Source: CAWAHD01 sp963781785 (lineage in GTDB: Bacteria > Planctomycetota > Planctomycetia > Isosphaerales > Isosphaeraceae). From it: a DNA stretch of 64,000 nucleotides. The DNA is taken from contig CAWAHD010000002.1 of the NCBI GenBank assembly GCA_963781785.1, forward strand, positions 5,518,001 through 5,582,000. The letters are read 5' to 3'. Both the position numbers and the translations under genes were made by a program. Under the pieces are notes generated by a model, which made no database searches, was not told where the DNA came from, and saw only the letters and a program-made list of their open reading frames with translations. This document shows positions 35,809 to 44,912 of the stretch, piece after piece (the stretch's first letter is position 1; the number at the start of each line of letters is the position of its first letter).

Positions 35809-37097
35809 TCCTCACCCCGCACTTGATCAAGGTGATGGCTCCAGCGAATCCAGAATGGGTTGGTATCACCCAGAACTCGCCTCAATTTCTGATCCACTTT
35901 CTCGAATTCCCCCAATGTCGGTTTCGATAACCGACGCAGTAGCTTCTTGGCTTCCTCAAGAGCCTCTTCGGCCTCGATCCCAAAGGGTTCGGAGAGATCA
36001 AAAACCGTGGATGTTAGCCAGTTGTTCACGTCCCCCACCCTACGCCAGGGAAACTGCCGAAGCTCGACCCGGTCATTCACCAGGTCAAGCTCCCAGATCG
36101 CATCCTTCTTGTCGTCGAACTCGGGCTCGATCGAGGCGAGGACCAGTGGTGAGTGCGTCGTGGCGATCAATTGCACTGAGACGGCCTGAAGGTCTGTCAA
36201 AGCCCTCATGACATCCAGTAATGCCTTGACGATTCGGCGCTGCCATTGCGGATGAAGGTGGGCCTCGATCTCGTCGATCAAGAAAACGATCTCCTTCGCA
36301 GGTTTCGTCCCGCGGATCTCGCAAGCGCGCAAGTGCTCTTGCCAGGTCCAGACCAATAAATAGGCCAATGCCACGATCCGCTTCATCCCAGCCGAGGCAA
36401 CGGCGAGCGGAACCTCCTGCTTGTAGGGAAGCATCAGCGTGGGCTGATCACGCGTATCACCCAGACCGATCCGCATCAATCTGCCGGGCCTTAACAGTTC
36501 ATTGGACGAGGGGCTCAGGGATCGCAGGACACGGGTGAGTTGACTGAAAGCGTCGCCGTTTTCTCGCTGCCAGCTTGCCCAGTCGAGAATCAGGCCATTG
36601 CAAAGCTTCTCGGGACTGTCGCGTGGCAAACCGTCCCAGACTTCCTCCGGCTTGAATCGGAATGCCGGCGGCCGGTCTGGTTTCTCAGGGTCCTTCTCTT
36701 TCCAATAATTGCGGGCGGGATCCCAGGCGGAGAACCCACCGTCCACCTGGGCGTAGATCACGATGCCGGCGATTGCCGGACGGCCGGGCTTCAATGGCCA
36801 ATACTGTTCAACGTGGTCAAAAATAATCTCGTTCTTGAAGAGACCGCCCGATGCCTTCTCATATCCGTACCCGATCGACGAGGTACCTCTGTGTGCTCCC
36901 TCCGGTGTCTTCCAGCCCCGACGAGGCGGGGTCGCCGGGGACTTTGCCCACGTTCGCGTCAGCACCCACCAGGCAATATCCAGCAGAAATGTCTTGCCGA
37001 GGCCGTTGTCACCCGTCAGGAAGTTCATTCGCGGCTTGAAGTCGATCTCCATCTTTGGCGAAGGGCCGACATTCGCGAGCTTCAGATAGTTAAGCAT
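35805..37097 (-). CDS. AAA family ATPase paired with HNH nuclease
   Basis: This 430-residue SMC-like ATPase is distinct from PtuA. It has MLNYLKLANVGPSPKMEIDF, Walker A LTGDNGLGKTFLLDIAWWVL, an inserted region with NYWKEKDPEKPDRPPAFRF, the signature VASAGMKRIVALAYLLVW, Walker B IVFLIDEIEAHLHPQWQRRI and H-loop ATTHSPLVLASIEP. The C-terminal part has VFDLSEPFGIEAEEALEEAK. The pairing with HNH and the four-base overlap suggest a Septu-like toxin and sensor couple. With the former pglZ it may represent a BREX-associated variant. The gene is intact and probably starts the operon from a promoter near 37100-37200. Confidence 0.87.
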   Translation of the reverse strand: MLNYLKLANVGPSPKMEIDFKPRMNFLTGDNGLGKTFLLDIAWWVLTRTWAKSPATPPRRGWKTPEGAHRGTSSIGYGYEKASGGLFKNEIIFDHVEQYWPLKPGRPAIAGIVIYAQVDGGFSAWDPARNYWKEKDPEKPDRPPAFRFKPEEVWDGLPRDSPEKLCNGLILDWASWQRENGDAFSQLTRVLRSLSPSSNELLRPGRLMRIGLGDTRDQPTLMLPYKQEVPLAVASAGMKRIVALAYLLVWTWQEHLRACEIRGTKPAKEIVFLIDEIEAHLHPQWQRRIVKALLDVMRALTDLQAVSVQLIATTHSPLVLASIEPEFDDKKDAIWELDLVNDRVELRQFPWRRVGDVNNWLTSTVFDLSEPFGIEAEEALEEAKKLLRRLSKPTLGEFEKVDQKLRRVLGDTNPFWIRWSHHLDQVRGEE

Positions 37098-37660
37098 GGA
37101 TTCCTTCTCCGCGGATCACATACCGAGTTCCCCGGCCTTCCCCCGTACGCAGGACGGCTCCCTGTTCGAGAAGGTGGAACTTCCACGAGTCCCGCTAACC
37201 GTTGCTTTGCCGTTTGCCCGACGTCGGTGTGTTCGGAAGCACACCAACCAAATGCATGATACCCGTGGCGGAGCCGGATTCCAGGAAGCTGTGGCGGAGT
37301 TCTCCGATGGGGTTCGATTCCCGTACTGGCCGATGAGCTCCCTGGCCGGGACAGGATGGGTCGCGGGCTGGAATAAGGATCAGGCCACGGAAGAACGGCG
37401 GAGGGCGGAACGCTCGAGGCTGGCGGGTGGCGCACAAGGGAAGAGGGCCACGACGAAAGGACGAAGGATGAGTGCTCAAATCCGAAATCCGAAACTCGAA
37501 ATCCGAAATGGGGAGGTGGCTCGGTGCACCGTTGGCTGGCGTGTCCAGATCTGTGGGTGAGCCGGAGGGAACACCCCTCCGGGCGCCCCGTCCGGTGGAC
37601 GGTGTTGGATCGAGCCGCTGCTGTACCCGCTTAACTTCCCTGCGACCTATCGCGTACCGC
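37098..37660. other. Repeat-bearing intergenic region
   Basis: No gene is visible. At about 37470-37515 the octamer-like unit AAATCCGA recurs four times with small changes, preceded by GGACGAAGGATGAG, related to low-complexity tracts at about 23190 and 26760. At about 37303-37330 the text GGGGTTCGATTCCCGTACTG resembles a tRNA T-arm, but the stem does not pair fully and no acceptor partner is found, so it is at most a tRNA remnant. Confidence 0.5.
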
Positions 37661-38332
37661 TTACGTTGAAAGTTGCGCAGTTCGAGACTCTTCGATCAAA
37701 CGATTCCCAAGGTCGCAAAGAAACTGTACCGCTCCTCCTTCAGAGCCAAGGGAGGAGACAAATCCGTGAGCGATCTGGTTTCGTACGCGAAACAGGGCGT
37801 CAAGCTTCCGAAATTCCTCAACGTTAATAGCACCATTCGAATAGAGCTCGTTCAGCATACCGCGCGGCGCCGCACCCCAGCCTGCCTGTTCTCCCGCCGC
37901 GCGGAGCTTGAGACGCATCGCCGCTTCGAGCCCGGCCCAAGCCGTGATCACTGCCGGGCGAACGAACCCAGCGCGAACCATTTCCGACGCTTCGGAAAAT
38001 GACTTGTGGATGTCTTCTTCAGTGAAATCGTTTGCCCCGTCAATCTCTTTGGAGCTTGGTCTTTCGGCCTCCAGGAGGGCGAGGTCAAACCTCCACCCGT
38101 TCTGCAATCCGGTGGCCTCGGCATATCGGGTCAAGTTCGACTCTGCGGCTACTTCGTCGCGGTCCTTCCTTACCGCGACGAGAACCCCTTCGTTCCCTCG
38201 CTTGCCGAGGATCTCGACCTTGAAGTCTCTCGCGAAGGCAGGCAGGGCTTCCGGTTCAGGCCGGATCGTCACCTGATAACCCTGCCTCGCGTAGGTATCA
38301 GCCACACGTTTCAGCTCTTGTTCGAAGTCCAT
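37661..38332 (-). CDS. REase-like domain fused to a HEPN-like domain
   Basis: This 223-residue protein has an N-terminal region (DTYARQGYQVTIRPEP, FKVEILGKRGNEGVLVAVRK) like the REase-AHJR domain, a degenerate restriction-endonuclease fold. The helical C-terminal region (SEMVRAGFVRPAVITAWAGL, AAMRLKLRAAGEQ) ends in FRVRNQIAHGF, an R-N-x3-H HEPN signature. The same two-domain arrangement is common in bacterial genomes, often beside mobile or defence genes. It lies alone, pointing toward the ATPase-HNH unit with a 560-base gap. RNase activity is inferred from the motif only. Confidence 0.78.
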   Translation of the reverse strand: MDFEQELKRVADTYARQGYQVTIRPEPEALPAFARDFKVEILGKRGNEGVLVAVRKDRDEVAAESNLTRYAEATGLQNGWRFDLALLEAERPSSKEIDGANDFTEEDIHKSFSEASEMVRAGFVRPAVITAWAGLEAAMRLKLRAAGEQAGWGAAPRGMLNELYSNGAINVEEFRKLDALFRVRNQIAHGFVSSLGSEGGAVQFLCDLGNRLIEESRTAQLST

Positions 38333-38603
38333 GATGTCACTTCGGAAGGGGGAATGGATCTACGGCGTCCTCAATCCGCAGTCCAGAAGAGTAGACAGAT
38401 TTCTCCCAGTCACGCTACCCCAGCGGACGTTTCGCGCCAACGGAGCGACGGAATGCGGAAAACTCTCGCTACATCGCCTCCATAAGGCGCGCCTCTGCAA
38501 GCACACGCGGATGCATCGATGACTTCAAGGGTTGCGCTCTGGTTCCCGTCAGCTCATTATCGCAATAGAGGTCTCCGCTCTTCTCCGCCCTTCTCCGCCT
38601 TTC

Positions 38604-38984
38604 TCAGGGTGCCATGTCGGAATTATTGAGCCACCACCGAGCGGCGGTGGAACGTCCAGCGGAATCAACCAGCCCAACTCTTGTCCGCATCGGCAAGTCG
38701 TCGCGGAGCGAGCGAGCGGCTGACGGCTCGGCGAGCCCGGCCAGGATCTGTCGAAAATGCCACCGCTCGCCGTCGCTAAGCAGCATAAGGATCTCTCGCT
38801 GGCGGTTGGTCAGATCGTGACTGGCTCGCATGAGTCGAGCGCGGCCGCTTGAGACGAAGCGAACGATGACAGCCTCGGCCGCGACCGAGGCGCGGCGATC
38901 CGCGGCGAGCGCTGCAACGAATGCGAAGAACGACTCTCGGTCATCCACAGGCTGCGGATCGAGTGGTTTGGGGGCTTCGTCCAC
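38604..38984 (-). CDS. Chimeric small protein: DUF7660-like start, winged-helix-like end
   Basis: The N-terminal 30 residues (VDDRESFFAFVAALAADRR) are like the start of the DUF7660 family, but the rest of that family is missing. The second half (LTNRQREILMLLSDGERWHF, LAEPSAARSLRDDL, LVDSAGRSTAARWWL) reads as a small winged-helix domain whose REIL-LLSD end is also found as a fragment at 35009-35036. The 126-residue frame therefore looks like a fusion of two unrelated pieces, in keeping with the rearranged region. Whether it is expressed is unknown. Confidence 0.55.
   Translation of the reverse strand: MDEAPKPLDPQPVDDRESFFAFVAALAADRRASVAAEAVIVRFVSSGRARLMRASHDLTNRQREILMLLSDGERWHFRQILAGLAEPSAARSLRDDLPMRTRVGLVDSAGRSTAARWWLNNSDMAP
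38772..38799. repeat. 28-bp repeat, copy B (copy A at 35009-35036)
   Basis: This is the intact-context copy of the repeat, inside the winged-helix-like reading frame. Only one base differs from copy A. Confidence 0.8.
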
Positions 38985-39148
38985 GGAGCGTCTTCCTCAG
39001 GGTTGCCGGACAAGCAAGAAAAGTACGAACCGCACGAAAGAGGAAGATCGTGATCGCTGCATCTGACGCTGGTCGCTTTCACTCATGATGGCCGGCACAG
39101 GAGCAAGTTCGCTTCATCGGACGCTCGCAGGACACATACCATGCCCGA

Positions 39149-41768
39149 TCACCCGCCCATCGTCACCACACCACCATCACCATCCACGGTGATGCGCTGC
39201 CCGCTGCGGATCCGCTCAGTAGCCACGCCCGTACCCAGTACCGCGGGGATCTGATACTCGCGCGCAACGATCGAACTGTGACTGAGTGGGCCGCCGACAT
39301 CGGTGACGACGCCCGCCGCCAGCGCGAACAGCGGGGTCCACGCGGGCGTGGTGATCTTGGCAACGAGGATGTCGCCCTGGTGCATCTGGGCAAATTCACC
39401 GGGTCCGTGGATGACGGCCGCCGTGCCGGCCACGCGCCCCGGGCTCGCCCCGACGCCCTTGATCGTGTCGCCCGCCGCCTGGCCGGTCCGCGCGGGCATC
39501 CAGTTGCTCCAGTCATACCCCAGGAAGCGCGCGCCGCCCTTGATGGGCAACACCACGGGCGGCGTTACTTTGCGCTCGCGCTCCCAGGTCGCCCGTCGCG
39601 CGGCCGTCGCGCGGCGGTAATCGGGCACGGGTTGGCTCGCGTCCAGGGCGCGGGCCGCGGTCTCCAGCTCGTCCCAGGTCAGCCAGAAGACGTCGTCGGG
39701 ACCCGCGATGGACTCCGCCCTGACCAGCCGCCGCCCGACCTCGCGGACCATGCGGCGGAGCGACGGCCAGCCGAGGCCGACGTCGGCGAGCGCGTCCTCG
39801 CGCACCGGCTGGTAGCGCTGCGCCCAGGGCACGAGCCGCGTGAACCACCGCCGGCGCAGGCCCTTCACGCGCGCAAGCAGCGACCGCGTGGCCTGCTCAC
39901 GCGCCGAGGCCGCCGCGGCCTGCCGCTCGTAGGGGTTACGCGCTTGACCCGTGAGGAAGTACTTGAGCGTTTCGAGCAGCGGGGCCGGCTCGTCAGCGGC
40001 GACGCTCTTGGCGAAATCGAGGTCATAGACGGCATGGCCGAATCGGTTGAGGTGCTCGGCGAACCGGCGGCTGAACTCGCGCCAGGACTCCGCGTCGGCC
40101 ACGGGCGCGGACGGCGATTGATACGCCGCGACAATCTCGTCGCTCCCTGCACGCGAGAGATAGTCGGCCAGCTCGGGTTGCGAGCGCGCCCACGTCGCCA
40201 GGTCATACAGCGACTTCTCCGCCTGGATCGGCGCCTGTCGAAGCCGAGCAGGAAGGTCAGCGCGGGCGGGTCGTCCTTGCGCCGGGCGAGACGGTTGTAC
40301 GCGAACGTGAACAGGGCCTCGGCCATGGCCGCGGTGGGCAGGATGCCGCTCTGGATGGTCAAGTAATGCTCCGCCGCCATCCGCACGATCTCACGGGCGC
40401 CGTCGAGCAGTTGCGCGGCGGGGGTCGCGCCCAGGTCGCGCGCGGACCAGGCATCGACGACGGCGACGTATCGCGGCCGTGCTTCGTCCGCCCAGCGCGT
40501 GATCGCCCGGCGCAGCCAGTCGCGCGCGGGGGACCAACCGCGGCAGGGCGATGATCATTCGCCACCCGCTGATCTGACTATAATCGTAATAGGCATAATC
40601 GTTGATGGTCAGCAGGTACTCCTCGGGGAACATGCCCGAGAGCCCGATGGCCCGCAGCAGCTCGCGATACCCTTCGTTCCAGAGCGGGAGGGCCAGCGTG
40701 GCAAACAGGGGCGAGAGCGGGTCGGGCAGCAGCTCGACGACGCTGGCGCGCCCGTATTTCCCCTTCGGGCTGGGCAGGGGCCAATCGAGCGCCGCGCGCG
40801 GCTCGGGCAGCGCGGTGATCGGGCGCGCCTGAAGGATGAAGGGGCGGCCGTCGTAGCAGCGCCCATTCGACGTCCATCGGCATGCCGTACAGTTGCTCGA
40901 TCTGCACGCCCAGCCGCGTCAGCTCGGCGGCCTGGGGCGGTTGAAGCGCCGGCTGCTTGCGACGGTCCGCCGGCACAGGCTCCTCGCGCGTGCCTCCGGC
41001 CGACCGGACCGTCATCACGTCCTTGTCGGCGATCTCCTGCGAGCCGATCACGCCTGTGGGCTTGTCGACGGTGAGCGTATCGGGGGTGACGTGCCCCCCG
41101 ACGATCGCCTCGCCCAGCCCCCAGGCCGCGTTGATCATCACCTGGTCGCGAGACCCCGTCATCGGGTTCGCGGTGAAGAGGACGCCCGCGACGTCGGCGG
41201 GCACGAGCTGCTGAACCACGACGGCCAGCGCGACATCTTCGGGGCGGATCCCGTGCCGCGCGCGGTAGCCGAGGGCGCGCGCCGTCCAGAGCGAGGCCCA
41301 GCAGCGCTTCACGGCCTCCAGCACGCCGTCGCCGCCGCGGACGTTGAGGTACGTATCTTGCTGGCCCGCGAACGACATCTCGGGCAGGTCCTCCGCCGTG
41401 GCCGACGAGCGCACGGCGACGGGCGGATCGTCGCCGCCCAGCGCGGCATACTCACGACGGATCAAGGCGGCGATGTCGTCGGGGATCGTGCCCTGCGCGA
41501 TCAGGGATTGGATCTGTGCGGATGCGGTGTCGAGTGTCGCGGGGTCGTCGGCCTTCGCCTGGGCCGCGGCGGTAAGAATCGACTCGGCGAGCTGGTTCTC
41601 GCTCACGAAGCGGTAATAGGCGAGCGTGGTGATGTGGAAGCCGGGCGGCACAGGCAGGCCCGCCGCCGCCAGACGCGCCAGCGAGGCGCCCTTGCCGCCA
41701 ACCCGCTCGAGCGTGGCGACGGGACTGTCCAGCTCGAGAATCAGCGACTCATCGTGTGGTGAACTCAT
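39149..41768 (-). CDS. PEP-synthase/rifampin-phosphotransferase-like enzyme, three frameshifts
   Basis: The joined product is about 872 residues. The ATP-grasp domain starts VGGKGASLARLAAAGLPVPPG and has AVRSSATAEDLPEMSFAGQQ and PMTGSRDQVMINAAWGLGEA. A middle helical domain follows (ALPLWNEGYRELLRAIGLSG). The C-terminal swivelling domain has TDVGGPLSHSSIVAREY, whose histidine carries the phosphate. There is no C-terminal PEP/pyruvate barrel, and length and order fit rifampin phosphotransferases better than true PEP synthases. Frame breaks are at about 40855, 40530 and 40240, all in GC-rich runs, probably sequence errors. The ATG at 41768 is chosen because it opens the conserved domain. Confidence 0.85.
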
Positions 41769-42403
41769 TGCGCGGCCCCCGGTTCTATCTCCGCGGCAGC
41801 TCCCTGAGTCGAGGTTGACGGTCTGAGCTTTGTCCCGCTTGAGCTTCTCCCGGTTGATCTCTTCGCTGTATTCGTCGATGGACGTCCAAAGTGTTCGCAC
41901 GGTGTCCACCACGCACTCGATGGATAACGAGCCGTTGATCGACGTGGAGCGCCGTGTTGACGTTGAGCGTGCCCAGCGTCTCTCCCCGAAATGACGCCTG
42001 GCTCTGGCCAAAGCGCAAAGCCAAGTGGTCGCCGATGACCCGGCTCAAGGTTGTTCCGTGCACTCATCCGGGTTGGATTCGAGCGTGGAAGCCTGTGTAA
42101 ACATGGTCAGTATAAGCAACAGGCGGAGGGTCAGCAAGAAAGCGCGTGGAGATGTCAGAAATTGCGAGTTCAACCGCGGTTCTGGTGCCGAGCAAACGCA
42201 GCTTCGACTCGGGCCCCGCCCGAGGCAAGCCGTATGGGAATTGCCGCGTTCACTGACCCTCGTCCGGATCGCGGAGCACGGGAGTTTTGCGGTCTTGACT
42301 GCGCCGCTCCAGGTGCATTTAATGGTGCCGACGTCCTGGCACGGAACCAGGGCGAAAGCCCGGCATGTTGCCGCCTTTTCCTCTTTGCTCGGAGGCACGA
42401 ACC
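41769..42403. other. Intergenic region with plus-strand promoter
   Basis: Between the divergent PEP-utilising enzyme and the DUF4440-like gene I see no reliable gene. The minus-strand frame upstream of 41768 stays open but lacks recognisable features. A good promoter for the right-hand gene is listed separately. Confidence 0.4.
42295..42323 (+). promoter_or_regulatory. Sigma-70-type promoter TTGACT-N17-TTTAAT
   Basis: TTGACT (42295-42300) and TTTAAT (42318-42323) stand 17 bases apart, about 80 bases before the start codon at 42404. Both hexamers differ from consensus by one or two bases and no other candidate is as good. Confidence 0.6.
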
Positions 42404-42898
42404 ATGCGCAAGTGCTTGTTTCTGTTCACGGCTGCGCTCTTAGCGTTTCCGTCCGCCGTGGCCCTGGCCGGCCCGGACGACGACGCCCGCGCTCGCACCG
42501 ACGCCAAGGCCCTCCTCGACAAGGGGGCGGTCCTGTTCGACTCCCGTAACGCCGCGGCCATGGCCGCGACCTACATCGAGGACGGCTCGGTCGTCGTGAT
42601 CAAGCGCCAGCACAACGCGAGCCAGGGCGAGGTCGAGCTCCAGAGCTTCCACGGCCGCGCGCAGATTGAAAAAGGCTATGCGGACATCTTCAAAGAACGC
42701 GTGCCCGAGTACCGATCCCGCAACACCGTCGACTTCGCTCGCTACCTGGGCCCCAACCTCTTGCTCATCCAGGGCCGCTTCGCGCTCAACCGCGACCAGG
42801 GCGACTCGATCCAGTTCGTACAGGTTCGCGCACGCGTCGGGGCGGACTGGAAGATCGTCAGCATGCAGCTCGCTCCCCTCGCCAAAGACGACCCCTGA
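42404..42898 (+). CDS. Exported SnoaL/DUF4440-like protein
   Basis: This 164-residue protein has a signal peptide (MRKCLFLFTAALLAFPSAVALA, cleavage after ALA) and a single domain of the NTF2-like SgcJ/DUF4440 fold: KALLDKGAVLFDSRNAAAMA, TYIEDGSVVVIK, GRAQIEKGYADIFKE and DWKIVSMQLAP. Proteins of this kind in planctomycetes are small periplasmic ligand-binding or isomerase-like domains without assigned substrate. The ATG follows GGAGG at a good distance; an earlier in-frame ATG at 42365 would destroy the signal peptide. Confidence 0.85.
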   Translation: MRKCLFLFTAALLAFPSAVALAGPDDDARARTDAKALLDKGAVLFDSRNAAAMAATYIEDGSVVVIKRQHNASQGEVELQSFHGRAQIEKGYADIFKERVPEYRSRNTVDFARYLGPNLLLIQGRFALNRDQGDSIQFVQVRARVGADWKIVSMQLAPLAKDDP

Positions 42899-43174
42899 GG
42901 ACGACTCGCCCGCGCCCGGGGACGCTGCTGGAGATCGTCGCCAACGCCTCGGCTTCGGAGCGAGATACACCGAAGTTCGACGGCGCATGGTGATTCCGCT
43001 TGCCGGATTCTCCCTTTTTCACCGACAGCCGACCTCAGACAATTCGTCTGATCACGCGGCGCGAACCGGGCTGTTTTCATCTCCCCATGCCACATCGAAC
43101 TTGTTAAGATCTCGCGTCAATCCGCGGAAGGACCCGAGCCATGACCAAGAAGTTTCACCGACAAGGAGGTTTCG

Positions 43175-43651
43175 ATGCGGAACACCAAGCGGCATGCGCC
43201 ACAATTTGACGCTCTCGAAGGCAAGGTCCTCCTCTCCACCGGAATGGCCCGGCCGGCCACGGCGGCCGGTACGCACCCCAAACACGTCAACTTGAACGGG
43301 GCCTTGTACGGGCTGCCGTCCGGATCAACGGGGCCGGAGGGATACAGTGTCACGTCGTTCTACGTTGCCGGCCATGCCGGCAACCTGGGGAACGTCAATG
43401 GCGCCGTCGAATTGGCCGATCACGTGATCCCCATCGGCGGGTGGCCCGACCTGAGCAATGCATCGCTCGTCCTGGCCAACGCAAAGGGGAGCGTTACTCT
43501 CGTGATCTCTCCATCGAAATTCACTCACTATCGCTACAAGATTCTGGGCGGGACCGGCAGCGATGCCCGCGCGTATGGCTCCGGAACGCTCAAGATTTCT
43601 TCTGCTGCAAACTCGTTCGAGTTTTCGATCAAGCTGCATTCCACAGGCTGA
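43175..43651 (+). CDS. Small exported protein with LEPR-XLL-like motif
   Basis: This 158-residue protein begins MRNTKRHAPQFDALEGKVLLS, where LEGKVLLS fits the planctomycete LEPR-XLL-type export motif (L-E-x-R/K-x-L-L-S). The rest is a small beta-rich domain (GYSVTSFYVAGHAGNLGNV, KGSVTLVISPSKFTHYRYKI, YGSGTLKIS, FEFSIKLHS) common in planctomycete exported proteins. The function is unknown. A ribosome site AAGGAGG lies directly upstream. It is followed within 60 bases by a tandem hairpin array. Confidence 0.8.
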   Translation: MRNTKRHAPQFDALEGKVLLSTGMARPATAAGTHPKHVNLNGALYGLPSGSTGPEGYSVTSFYVAGHAGNLGNVNGAVELADHVIPIGGWPDLSNASLVLANAKGSVTLVISPSKFTHYRYKILGGTGSDARAYGSGTLKISSAANSFEFSIKLHSTG

Positions 43652-43701
43652 GGCGCTCCGCAGAGCGGAACAGGCACCAGGTCAGGCTTGGGGCCAGACA
43701 C

Positions 43702-43820
43702 GTCAGGCTCGAAAGCCTGACCTACGTCAAAGACGTCAGGCTCGAAAGCCTGACCTACGTCAAAGACGTCAGGCTCGAAAGCCTGACCTACGTCAAAGAC
43801 GTCAGGCTCGAAAGCCTGAC
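43702..43820. repeat. Tandem array of 33-bp units, each a perfect hairpin
   Basis: Four copies of the 20-base hairpin GTCAGGCT-CGAA-AGCCTGAC start at 43702, 43735, 43768 and 43801, exactly 33 bases apart, separated by CTACGTCAAAGAC spacers. Each hairpin has an 8-bp perfect stem and a CGAA loop. The truncated text GTCAGGCTTGG at 43681 may be a decayed fifth copy. It is not a CRISPR, because spacers are identical. Confidence 0.9.
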
Positions 43821-44353
43821 CTACTTCTGCGCAACCCCCCCAGGAAAATCCGCGAATCCCGGATCGATTTTCATTGACGAATCGCCCCGGCGATCGATAC
43901 GATTCCACCGATGTCCAACTGGATGACCTTTCCATTCGAGGTATCTATGCTCAGGCTTGACACCGTCAACTCCCGATCTGAGCACGACCTCTTCATCCGC
44001 CTCTTCTTGACCGGCGGCGGCGGCTGGTAATCCCGTGACGTGACTTCACGGCGCGTCACCGCGCGCCGTCGAACCGCCGCGATGGCTCGGCCAACACTCT
44101 GAGGCTGATCGCGGGCACGGTCCGGTCTGCGCCCTCGGCTCTGGCACGCCGAGACGACGGAACGAGGACGACGAGCGCGTTCTCGAAGGCACTGCAAGCG
44201 ATTCACGGTCGTGCGAATTGCAAGCTCCGGCGGGCAATCCGCAAGGTCGCCGGCAGGCAGGCGAAGTTCAACGCGGCCGCCCGCCATCGCGCAACGTGTT
44301 CTTGTGCTTTCACATAGAATTACACAACAAGTGTTCTGAGGAGGGACCAAAGA
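43821..44353. other. Intergenic region, no gene seen
   Basis: These 533 bases between the hairpin array and the lipoprotein gene carry only frames without conserved features. The ribosome site of the next gene (GAGGAGGGACC) lies at its right end. Confidence 0.4.
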
Positions 44354-44824
44354 ATGAACAGCCGATGGTTGGTGATTGCGGCCGGCGTGGTCCTGTGTGT
44401 CGGCGCGCCGGGATGTGGCAACAAGTCAGGGTATTACACGGTCGAAGGTCAGGTTCTCTACAAGGGAGAGCCCGCGGCGGGGGCCGTGGTTTACTTCCAT
44501 CCGGAGGGCTCCGGCGCCCCTTCGTCCACGGCGGTTCCATTCGGCATCGTCGAGGACGACGGCCGGTTTTCCCTGATCTGCGACGGAGCGGGCAACGGTT
44601 GTCCGCCGGGCAGATACGCCGTCCTCGTGGAATGGAGAGACAAAACGGGAACCGGCGTAGTCCCCGTGAAAACCGCGGGCAAAGGTGAAGTGCTCAAACG
44701 AAGCCGGGTGCGGTCGGGGCCCGACCGGCTGGGCGGCCGTTACCTCGATATCAGCAAGCCCCTGATCCACGCCGAGGTCCTGCCCCGGACCAATACGCTG
44801 GGGCCGTTCGAGCTGGGCGGTTGA
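44354..44824 (+). CDS. Planctomycete-type lipoprotein, carboxypeptidase-regulatory-like
   Basis: This 156-residue lipoprotein has a signal with the lipobox region CVGAPGCGN and a transthyretin-like beta domain: YTVEGQVLYKGEPAAGAVVY, DDGRFSLICDG and PPGRYAVLVEW. It is less similar to the two copies at 4548 and 9062 than those are to each other, with no YADEDSS segment. It lies 88 bases upstream of a DUF1559 gene on the same strand, repeating the lipoprotein/DUF1559 pairing. A GAGGAGGG ribosome site precedes the start. Confidence 0.87.
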   Translation: MNSRWLVIAAGVVLCVGAPGCGNKSGYYTVEGQVLYKGEPAAGAVVYFHPEGSGAPSSTAVPFGIVEDDGRFSLICDGAGNGCPPGRYAVLVEWRDKTGTGVVPVKTAGKGEVLKRSRVRSGPDRLGGRYLDISKPLIHAEVLPRTNTLGPFELGG

Positions 44825-44912
44825 TCCGCCCCGCCCGATACGATCAGGAGAAGGAAGTCCGTTTCGATCCTGTCCCAACAGTCAGAGGTTCTTTTCGCCT
44901 GGAGACGTCAAC

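Noticed and set aside
37256..37340. Possible tRNA gene
   Set aside because: Only a T-arm-like GGTTCGATTCC is present; the T stem is not fully paired and no acceptor or anticodon stem can be drawn.
43702..43820. Possible CRISPR array
   Set aside because: Units are hairpins with identical intervening sequence, not unique spacers, and no cas genes are present.
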